Shown here in pieces: positions 56,912 through 64,000 of a stretch of 64,000 nt of DNA. This DNA comes from Leishmania martiniquensis (lineage: Eukaryota > Euglenozoa > Kinetoplastea > Trypanosomatida > Trypanosomatidae), in contig NC_090148.1 in NCBI RefSeq assembly GCF_017916325.1, positions 485,001 through 549,000 on the forward strand. Reading direction: 5' to 3'. The notes below the pieces were generated by a model that saw only the letters and a list, made by a program, of their open reading frames with translations, was not told the origin of the DNA and made no database searches. The stretch's first letter is position 1. Each line of letters starts with the position of its first letter. Made by a program: the position numbers and the translations under genes.

Positions 56912-57929
56912 TTCCTGGGAGGCACCACTGTGTGGAGACCCTTCCTCTAGCCGTCAAGAGACGGATAGCGCAACCGAATCAAACGCAAAGAGCAGCGAAA
57001 AAAAAAATTACCCTGTTTTTGTTCTTTTCTTTGCGAATTTCGCCATGAAAATTTGCGTTTTTTTCGGTGATGTGTGTGTGTATGTGTGTCGGGGGAAGGG
57101 GGAGGGGAGAGGGCACCGCACCGCTTGTCCCTCGTCTCTCCGGAGCATTCGCTCTGCAGACGAAGACATATGTGTGCACACACGCGCACATAGAGACATA
57201 TGCGTGTGCGTGTGCCCGTGTGTCTCGCACCGTACTCATGCGTCGCGTGAGGTGTCGTCGTCGCCTTCTCTATTCTGCTACGTTTTCGAGGTGTTCCCTT
57301 GTCTCTCTACCCTCGCCTCCACTTGCAGCGCATGCCCCGAGGTGGGGAGGAGCACATTTCTACCGGGCACATGACAGCCATGCGCTGTGCAGTGTATCAC
57401 TGCGGCCACGTGCCCGAGAACACACATGTGCGTGTGTGCAAGTAAAGCGAAGAATGATGCGACCCGGCACGCCCACCTCAGATGTGGAGCCGATAAGAAA
57501 GCAGAGGGAGGTCCTCTCTAAAGCCAATCGCTAGCGCGGGCATACACTCACCTATGCAGAGAAAAAGGAGGGGCAACAGTCACTGAACGAAGAGACGATG
57601 CGTGTGTGCGTGCGGGGGGTGAGTGAGGGGATGTGAACAACAACAAAAAAGGCGCGACTGCCCATCCACACACTCGCATGGGCAAATATACTCTATTCCC
57701 AGACACGGTGCAGACGCTTCACCCCAACAAGTGGTCCTAAAGCACAGAAAAGGCGAAAAGAGAATCGCTCGGGGGCAATGTACGGTTCAGCGTCGTGCGC
57801 TGCTTCCATCACCGCCGTTTACCCTCCTCCCCGACACAAACACGCAAGAGCACACTTACCAACACACGCACGAGCACACCACCCGCCCATTCTCCTTCAC
57901 CTTCGTCTCCCCTTACTGCGTAAAGGCCT
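56912..57929. other. Intergenic region right of repeat copy 4
   Basis: There is no credible gene. TG/CA microsatellites (57069-57090, 57173-57215) and A runs are present. It is the 3' flank of the flippase gene and probably contains its 3' UTR. Confidence 0.45.
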
Positions 57930-60900
57930 TCACAGCAGGCCACCATTTTGTAAGGCGTACTGCCGCTCAGCGATGTCGCGCAAAGTGGGGAAGAGGTACT
58001 TTCGGAACACGAGGAAGCCAAGAGTGATCACCACCTCCGCGCCGATGTAGAAGAGCAGGTAAAACCAAAACTTCGCGGTCGACATCAGGTCGAACGCCTG
58101 GAAGTAAAAGCTCGTGTCGCCAAGGAGCGAGGGAATGAGGGAGTACATCAGAATGATGAGGAAGAACAGAAGCGCTGACAGGCCGACGCCGATCACTTGA
58201 AGCCACTGCCAGTAGCGGATCTGCAGCGCAAAACGGGTGAGAACGACCAGAATCAAGCCACTGAAGATGAGTGTGCCCGTCTCGCTGCCACTGTAGCGCT
58301 GATAGGCACCGTCTTGATGGACCAGCGTCGAGAAGGCAGCGTAAAATAGAATCACTGCCGTGGTGATCGACTCCATGAACCACCGCAGCAGCGTTATCAC
58401 GTCCAGATACTCACCATGCGATAGGGGTGTGTACAGCTTTGGTCGCTCCATCAGGGCATCCTCTGGCAGGTCCTTCTCGAAGATGCCCATGAAGAAGGGT
58501 GGGATACTTGTCAGCAAGACGTTGTAAAATGCCAGCAGCCATCCATTAAATAGCGATTGCCCCGAAAAGCCTGTGTAAAAGGCGAAGATAAACTGCACTA
58601 CCGACACCGTGATGTTCTTGTAGAAGCTGGCCAGAATGCAGTTGGCATTGCGAAAGAGCGCGTAGCGGCCGTGCACGGCACAGAGACGGCGCAGATGTTT
58701 GAAGCGTGGAATCGCGTAATCCGCGGCAAGGGCTGCCTGCGCGCCCTCCAGGCCGATAATACCGACACCAACACGCCCTTCCTGTATCATGGAGACGTCG
58801 TTGGCGCCGTCACCGATGGCCAGCGCTGTCTTGCCGGTCGACTTCTGAAACATGTTGACGACGTTTGCCTTCTGGATGGGCGTGAGGCGGCAGCAGACGG
58901 CGGAGTTCACCTGCTGGGAGACGCGCAGGAACTGGTCAAAGTAAAACTCCATCGCGATGTTCAGCGCCGGGCCGTCGACGACGAGGGTGCAGCGCCGCTC
59001 CTGAGGAGATCCCTTGAGGGCGAGGTGCTGTTCCACCACATCGAGATCGTGCCCGACGCGCTCAATCGCCTTCGGATCCGACGGGCTCAGGTGGCCGATG
59101 TCTATGTGGTCGATGAAGTCATTGCGCGGGTCGCAGAGGGTCGATGTTGCCGCGATCGTCACTGCGGTCTCGCGCTTGTCACCTGTGAGCATCCAAATGA
59201 TGACACCGGCGCTCAAGAAAAAGGACAGCGTCTCCGCCACCTCATCCTGGAGCTTGTCCTCGATGGCGGTGACGCCGATGAGCCGCATGTCCTTCTCCAT
59301 TTCCCAGCAGACTTTGTCAACCTTGGCGCTTCGATTGTGCAGGGCCTTGCCGGCATTCACGAATTCCTCGAGCCACGGGTCGAACTGACGCCGCGTGATC
59401 TCCCTGGCGCACACAAGCAGCGTGCGCAGCCCCAACGCCGACATCTCCGTCAGAGAGCTGTCGATTTTCTCCATGTGCCCCTGCACGTCTGGGGCGCGGC
59501 TCAGCTGAGGTTTGACAAAGCTGTCAGCCCCCTTATTGTACAGCATAATCTTCTTGGTGTCACTGTCCTCAACGATGATGCTCATCATCTTGCGTTCCGG
59601 CGTGAACTCGAGCGTGGCGAGGATGTTGTACAACTTGCGCGTGTCGTTGGGCATAAGGATCGTGATGGCCTTCGTCGTGCGGCTGATGAGGCGATACCCG
59701 GCCGCCGCAGCGGTCTCGACCAGCGCCACCTCGTCGGGAGAGCTGCCTTCGTAGAGCACACCAAAGTCTGCCGCATCGTCCGTGAAGGGCTGGACCGTGT
59801 TGCACAAGGCCAACGCGAGAAAGTACTCCTGCAGAGGCCCCAGCCCTTTCGACTTGTCCTCCTTGCGCAGGCGTGCGATAATTTGGTCCATGTTGTCGAC
59901 GTCGATCGCAATGCCAAGAGCGTCGCCTCGCTTGAACTTCATGACGTTCTCCGTCAGCGTTCCAGTCTTGTCGCTGAAGATAAAGCGCACCATTGCCAGC
60001 TGCTCGTTGAGGTTTGACGTGTTCGGCTGGCAGTGCCGCCAGCAGTTGTTCATGTACTCCATCATGTGGCAGTCCACCCGCATCCACTGCGCCTGAATCA
60101 CCTTACACAGCTCAATCGTGATGAACAACGAAATCGGCACGCAGTAGCTCAGCAAGATGAAGTAGGTCAAGTACCGGGATCCCCACAGGCGCCCATTCGT
60201 GTACATATCGATGAAGAAGACGAGGTACGGCGTGTTCCTGTGATTGCGGTTCCACGTGAGCGCCAGTAAGGTGACGATGAGGAGCATAATGTTCTGAAAG
60301 ATGATGATGGCAATGATCAGGTAGTTCAGCTTGCGGTCAAGGTTCGACGACTTGGGCGGCTTCTCCTTCAAGTTGCGGAACAATTTTGTATCGACACCGG
60401 CATAGGCGACCATGCCCCAAACCCAGTCTGTGTTGCGCAACACGCAGCCGCGGTAGAGGAACTGATTCAGCGACAGGGCGTGCTCCTCGCCATTCAGCTC
60501 TAGGAGCCCGGTCCACGACAGCAGTCCCGGGTCCGGCACGCTTGTGTGCAACACAGCCTTGCTATTCATCACCGCCTCAACTTCACAGAGATGCCAGGTC
60601 GCCTCCAGCGCCTTGCGCGACTTCAGGCTTGTCTCGCCGTCCAGGTTGCATGTGTCAATGAACGCTTGTCCTTCCTCGACGGACGTGGCGAACATGACGA
60701 CATCGGCACGCACCTCCTCACCGTTCTTGATGACCATGACGTCGCCAGCGTGGACCTCCTTGCTCTTCACGGAGACAAGTTCGCCGTTACGCAGCACCAG
60801 CGCCGCGATCGAGTTCGCGCGGTTGTCTGCCTGATGCCGCTTGATATCCTCTACGCCCTCTTTGATGAGCGCAACGACGAGTACAACGACCAGCGGCACG

Positions 60901-61217
60901 ATCGACGTTGCCGGACTAATTGGGGCCACGCCCGGGACGAGGCTGAATATCATCGTGACGAGGAAATACACATTGCTCGCCCTTTTAAACTGAAACAAAA
61001 GGCCGAGCGGGAGGAACGTAAGGAATGTGTACTTCGACGTGCAAATGAAATTCGACGGATAGTGAAACGCGGCGTTCGACTCCGGATCGTTGAGGTACAC
61101 GATCACCTCTGTGTCATCTTCCACGTCCGCCTCCGTGCAGCAAATTCTATTGCAGATCTTCCCTGGAAAGATGCTGGCGGGGAGGCACTTGCGCCAGCAA
61201 GGCGCTGTGACGGGCAT
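57930..61217 (-). CDS. MT: P4-ATPase phospholipid flippase, miltefosine transporter orthologue, 1095 aa
   Basis: Type IV P-type ATPase that moves phospholipids from the outer to the inner leaflet of the plasma membrane. The Leishmania MT works with a Cdc50-type subunit (Ros3) and also takes up miltefosine. The start is the ATG at 61215-61217 (MPVTAPCW). The frame is open 56 codons further but through UTR-like sequence. Visible motifs: DGET 193-196 (actuator), QFLYRGCVLRNT about 252-263, the P4 hallmark PISL 361-364, the phosphorylation site D416KTGT, nucleotide-binding KGA about 562-564, TGD 678-680, GDGAND 802-807, and a C-terminal group of hydrophobic segments. Residues I recall as altered in resistant L. 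donovani or L. infantum (T420, L856 and others in their numbering) fall on the same amino acids here at a constant offset of two. That, and the length, single this out as MT rather than another flippase. Confidence 0.95.
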   Translation of the reverse strand: MPVTAPCWRKCLPASIFPGKICNRICCTEADVEDDTEVIVYLNDPESNAAFHYPSNFICTSKYTFLTFLPLGLLFQFKRASNVYFLVTMIFSLVPGVAPISPATSIVPLVVVLVVALIKEGVEDIKRHQADNRANSIAALVLRNGELVSVKSKEVHAGDVMVIKNGEEVRADVVMFATSVEEGQAFIDTCNLDGETSLKSRKALEATWHLCEVEAVMNSKAVLHTSVPDPGLLSWTGLLELNGEEHALSLNQFLYRGCVLRNTDWVWGMVAYAGVDTKLFRNLKEKPPKSSNLDRKLNYLIIAIIIFQNIMLLIVTLLALTWNRNHRNTPYLVFFIDMYTNGRLWGSRYLTYFILLSYCVPISLFITIELCKVIQAQWMRVDCHMMEYMNNCWRHCQPNTSNLNEQLAMVRFIFSDKTGTLTENVMKFKRGDALGIAIDVDNMDQIIARLRKEDKSKGLGPLQEYFLALALCNTVQPFTDDAADFGVLYEGSSPDEVALVETAAAAGYRLISRTTKAITILMPNDTRKLYNILATLEFTPERKMMSIIVEDSDTKKIMLYNKGADSFVKPQLSRAPDVQGHMEKIDSSLTEMSALGLRTLLVCAREITRRQFDPWLEEFVNAGKALHNRSAKVDKVCWEMEKDMRLIGVTAIEDKLQDEVAETLSFFLSAGVIIWMLTGDKRETAVTIAATSTLCDPRNDFIDHIDIGHLSPSDPKAIERVGHDLDVVEQHLALKGSPQERRCTLVVDGPALNIAMEFYFDQFLRVSQQVNSAVCCRLTPIQKANVVNMFQKSTGKTALAIGDGANDVSMIQEGRVGVGIIGLEGAQAALAADYAIPRFKHLRRLCAVHGRYALFRNANCILASFYKNITVSVVQFIFAFYTGFSGQSLFNGWLLAFYNVLLTSIPPFFMGIFEKDLPEDALMERPKLYTPLSHGEYLDVITLLRWFMESITTAVILFYAAFSTLVHQDGAYQRYSGSETGTLIFSGLILVVLTRFALQIRYWQWLQVIGVGLSALLFFLIILMYSLIPSLLGDTSFYFQAFDLMSTAKFWFYLLFYIGAEVVITLGFLVFRKYLFPTLRDIAERQYALQNGGLL

Positions 61218-61280
61218 GGTTACTTTGGCTCCTACAGGGTATATGTGAACCAAGCACACACATACGAGAAAAAAAAAACA
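61218..61280 (-). promoter_or_regulatory. Candidate trans-splice acceptor of the flippase gene
   Basis: Read on the minus strand, a run of ten or more T (near 61268-61278) followed by CTCG is followed by the first AG at 61232-61233. This gives a 5' UTR of about 15 nt before the ATG. That is the usual polypyrimidine-tract-plus-AG layout for spliced-leader addition, though it is short. Other acceptors further upstream are possible. Confidence 0.4.
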
Positions 61281-61573
61281 GGCCGTAAGAGCACACCCGC
61301 AGACGCCGACGCGCGCGCTTCCAGGCAGAGAAAGGAAGAGAAGGCGGGGGTGGATGGCACAAGTAGCGCTAGGCCAACTCAACACTTCTCACGTCCGTCG
61401 CACACCGAAGCACAGCTCAAGAGGAGACGGTATGGGAGTAGGCGTCCTAAGAAGAAAACAAACAAAAAAAGGCCGACGTCGAGAGGGCAGTAGCACTGAC
61501 ACAAACGCGTACGCAGAGAGAGAGAGAAGCGAAATAAATTTATGCTAAGCTCGAGAAGACACACAAAAAGGTC

Positions 61574-61594
61574 CGTACCACCGCAAGTGGTACG
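61574..61594. repeat. Small perfect hairpin upstream of the flippase gene
   Basis: CGTACCAC, loop CGCAA, GTGGTACG: an 8-bp stem with a 5-nt loop, about 360 bp upstream of the flippase start. It is outside the short 5' UTR predicted from the nearest acceptor. Confidence 0.6.
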
Positions 61595-62591
61595 AAAGAG
61601 AAAAATCGGGAGGGGGAGGGAACAACAACACCCAAGGCGAAGAAAAAGCAGGCGAACACCAAACCGTTAGTGTGCAAGGAAGAGTTCGGGTGAGAAGGGG
61701 AGAGGGGTTGGGGTAACGGTGGTGAAGAAAGTGCACTGGGTGCAGTCGCACGGCAATGACTGGCAGGATGGGGGGGAGGGGGCAAAAGGAGTAAAGCTTG
61801 AAAAAAAAGGGAAAAGGCCAAAGACAAGCGGAGAGGGTCGCGGCGTGTGTGTGTGTGTGTGTGTTTGGGGGGATATAAGGCGGGAAGGAAAGGCCAGCGC
61901 CAGAGAGGGAGGATAGGAACGGAGGCTCGAATGCACACCGAGAAGACGAAGAGACGGAGACCAGCTGCTCACATGCGAAACAAGGCGCGCATATACACAC
62001 CAAACGGGAAAGCGAAAGAAAAAGAGCCACCGCAACAGACGCCAGCCACACACCATACCACACACACACACACACAGACGTCCTCGCCAGCAGCAGTAGC
62101 AGCCACCAAATATGTAGCTCGACGAATGCGAAACAGCCAGAGAGAGAGGGAGAGGGGGACTAGGAGAGCCGACGAGACAAGGATGCAGAGGGGGTCTCAG
62201 ATCACACAATTACCACAGCAAGCAAAAGCAGCTCAATGCGAGCGCCAAAACAGCAGGCCCAATGTTTAGCGTAAATAAATGGAGGAAAGGAATGAGCAAT
62301 GTGCGATGTGCGTTCCTGTTGTGTGTGCTTGTCAGAGGGCGACGGCCGTGAGAGGGAGCCCGGGTACAAGAATTCAGGTTAAGCGCGCACACGCGGGGGG
62401 GAGGGGACTTGAGCGGCGTGTGAAGATTGGTGAAGGGGGGGCGATGCGCTAACCCCGATTTGTTTGCAGAGAGAGAGTGCGTGACGCCAAAAGGGAGAAA
62501 AGACACAAAGCCGCAGCAGCAGCAGTCATTAAGCACTCTCTGATTGCCGTGCGTTTGTGTGATGAGGAGCAGAGGAGGTGAGATGTCAGGG

Positions 62592-62620
62592 GTGAGGTGA
62601 GGTGAGGTGAGTGAGTGAGA
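62592..62620. repeat. GGTGA/GTGA short tandem repeat
   Basis: About four GGTGA units pass into GTGA units. It is a simple microsatellite in the spacer between the HAD-family gene and the flippase gene. Confidence 0.8.
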
Positions 62621-63154
62621 TGCAGCGATAATGATTAACGGGATGAGGGAGGAGGTAAGAGGGTACCGGCCCCCGCCTTGCCATTCCTCCTCGATCTGCC
62701 TGCCCCGTGCCATATCGTTTCGTTTCCTGTGGAGCGAATCCTTCTAGCGTGCACTATTTCCCCTTATCGCTCTTCTTCAGCAGATGCATTGACCTCCTTG
62801 CTGGCAGTCACCATAAGACGACGGCCACGCCTCGTGCTGTCATCGCCTACTATCAGCCTGTTTTTTTTTTCCACTCCCCTTTGTTTCACCATGGCCGCCA
62901 GCACTGCGGCTGTGGCCGCCCATCGTGATCATCCGTTATTTGTGGAGCACCAAACTACCATCGTGCGCACTCCTGCGTGCACACCGGCGCCTACACAACA
63001 CTGCGTCACCATATTAGCGTTGGCGCCTGCGCTATACAGCCGGGCCCTGTGCCGGCCGGAAACGGCTGAGGAAGCGCGCGGTAAAGAAAACGACGCCTGC
63101 CGCATACAACCGAAGTGCACCTATCCCACAATGCATGACAGCCTTTGCCCGGCA

Positions 63155-64000
63155 TCACAGCTGCGCCCTCTGTGAGCTAGCATCGCTGCGCGGCACCACC
63201 TCGCTTGCCGGAATGCCGAGGAGCACCTGCAGCTCTGGATTGGCCGCGTACCACGAGACGCTCATTCCCGTCTCGGCGCACGGTACGGCGTGGTAGCCCT
63301 GCGTCACCGCCATGCGGCAGTTCTCTCTGTCGTCGTCGATTAGCACCATGTCCGTGCTAAGCCACTTTGGCAGCAGAAGCGTCGACCGGTTCTGCTGTCC
63401 GCCCAACATATCATCGCGGGGAGAGGAAGTTCGAGGAGGCGACGGAGAGACGCCGGTTTGCATGAAATCACCGACATCATCCGCGGCTTCAGCTCCAGTG
63501 TCGTCTGCTTGCTGCTTCTGTTGCTGCGGGGGCGACGGAGGAGTCTCACTCTTTCGCGAGCACTGCCCCTCGTCTCGCGCGTTGCGGCGCTGCTGCAGCT
63601 CTTGCAAGTGGTACATCTTCCCTGGTCCCGCCATCGACCGCGGCAAACACACAACATCCTCAGTGCTCGTGAGATACGAGCGAGTCGGTGGAAGAACTCG
63701 CGAGAGCAGGCACAGAACCGCCTCAGCGACGGACAGACACGTGGCCCGCTGATCTGCCGTCCCCTCTGTCAGGGAGCAGATCGCAAGCTCATGGCCCTGC
63801 CGGTTGACCGCCTCGCAGAACGCACCTAGAAAATCTGCGTCCACGAACAGCGCGCGTACCTCCGCCGCCGTCGCCGCCTGCGCCGCTAGAAGCGAGACAG
63901 TGCTGAGGGGGGAGCGGAGCAACGTTCCATCCAAGTCCAACACCACGAGTACAGGCGACACCACCGTCGCATAGGACGGCCCACTGCGTGGTCGCACATC
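63155..64000 (-). CDS. HAD-superfamily hydrolase-like protein, 5' end beyond the window
   Basis: Partial gene: about 281 codons are seen, and the frame is open through the window end at 64000. There is no in-frame ATG before the catalytic motif, so the true start lies beyond the window. Motif I of the haloacid-dehalogenase fold is clear in VLVVLDLDGTLLRS (DxDGT, nucleophile and acid Asp). A motif II candidate is LAICSLTEG, a motif III Lys could be in GPGKMYHLQEL, and motif IV is MVLIDDDRENC (DDD/DR). A Gln/Ser/Pro-rich insertion (about 70 residues, SETPPSPPQQQKQQADD) splits the domain between motifs III and IV. The short cap and the LDLDGTLL/LIDDDRENC pair recall FCP/SCP-like or NIF-type HAD phosphatases and magnesium-dependent phosphatases. 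The substrate cannot be told. Confidence 0.8.
   Translation of the reverse strand, partial: DVRPRSGPSYATVVSPVLVVLDLDGTLLRSPLSTVSLLAAQAATAAEVRALFVDADFLGAFCEAVNRQGHELAICSLTEGTADQRATCLSVAEAVLCLLSRVLPPTRSYLTSTEDVVCLPRSMAGPGKMYHLQELQQRRNARDEGQCSRKSETPPSPPQQQKQQADDTGAEAADDVGDFMQTGVSPSPPRTSSPRDDMLGGQQNRSTLLLPKWLSTDMVLIDDDRENCRMAVTQGYHAVPCAETGMSVSWYAANPELQVLLGIPASEVVPRSDASSQRAQL

Larger units (their letters stand above)
61218..63154. other. Intergenic region upstream of the flippase
   Basis: I do not support any gene on the transcribed strand. It contains a small perfect hairpin at 61574-61594 (CGTACCAC, 5-nt loop, GTGGTACG), TG repeats (61846-61864), a CA run (62056-62076), a GGTGA tandem repeat (62592-62620), and on the + strand a T/C tract followed by CACCATGG at 62860-62894. 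The last opens a 94-codon antisense frame (see findings). Confidence 0.45.

Noticed and set aside
61218..61385. Hydrophobic N-terminal extension of the flippase as a signal peptide
   Set aside because: It is translated UTR: it runs through the T tract and the candidate splice acceptor, and the ATG at 61215 matches the known MT length.

Overview
The window is nuclear DNA of a trypanosomatid, most likely Leishmania. It is GC-rich and its genes are intronless. All fourteen genes I support lie on the minus strand, separated by 0.4-3.8 kb of purine-rich (on the + strand), microsatellite-rich DNA. This is what one long polycistronic unit transcribed right to left looks like, with mRNAs made by trans-splicing. 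I see no strand switch, tRNA, rRNA or centromere-like block. The best anchor is a P4-ATPase (57930-61217, 1095 aa) that I take to be the orthologue of the Leishmania miltefosine transporter (MT, a plasma-membrane phospholipid flippase). The published L. donovani gene is on chromosome 13, so this window is probably the syntenic chromosome-13 region. I cannot name the species.

Layout from left to right; transcription runs the other way. 1-2419: non-coding, with a 1.47-kb repeat (copy 1). 2420-3154: small coiled-coil hypothetical. 4745-6595: leucine-rich-repeat protein. 7022-11731: divergent GCP5/GCP6-like gamma-tubulin complex protein. 12803-13453 and 14555-15250: tandem penta-EF-hand proteins. 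16217-32932: giant 5571-residue HECT ubiquitin ligase with three SPRY-like modules and a LamG/ConA-like module. 34080-34556: RanBP1-like protein. 35230-37494: SNM1/Artemis-type nuclease. 38465-38939: partial repeat copy 2. 40081-43137: PIN-domain protein with a long disordered N-terminus. 44181-45654: inverted full repeat copy 3. 46897-48975: PPP-family phosphatase. 50316-51038: small PIN-like protein. 51970-54810: IQCA1/DRC11-like AAA protein of the axonemal nexin-dynein regulatory complex. 56511-56911: partial repeat copy 4. 57930-61217: MT flippase. 63155-64000: HAD-family protein cut by the window end.

The genes do not form one pathway, as is normal in trypanosomatid units. Themes recur: cytoskeleton and flagellum (GCP-like, DRC11-like, possibly the LRR protein), nucleic-acid processing and nuclear transport (SNM1, two PIN proteins, RanBP1), and signalling or proteostasis (phosphatase, penta-EF-hand pair, HECT ligase).

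The most unusual feature is a family of dispersed repeats about 99% identical to each other. Two full 1.47-kb copies are inverted and about 42 kb apart. Two partial copies each carry a different, non-overlapping internal module. They resemble the SIDER-type repeats and recombinogenic repeats known in Leishmania, but they are far less degenerate than typical SIDERs. Other points of interest are a perfect 26-bp inverted repeat at 15866-15952, a roughly 135-residue insertion just before the catalytic cysteine of the HECT domain, and repeated short linear motifs in the PIN protein.
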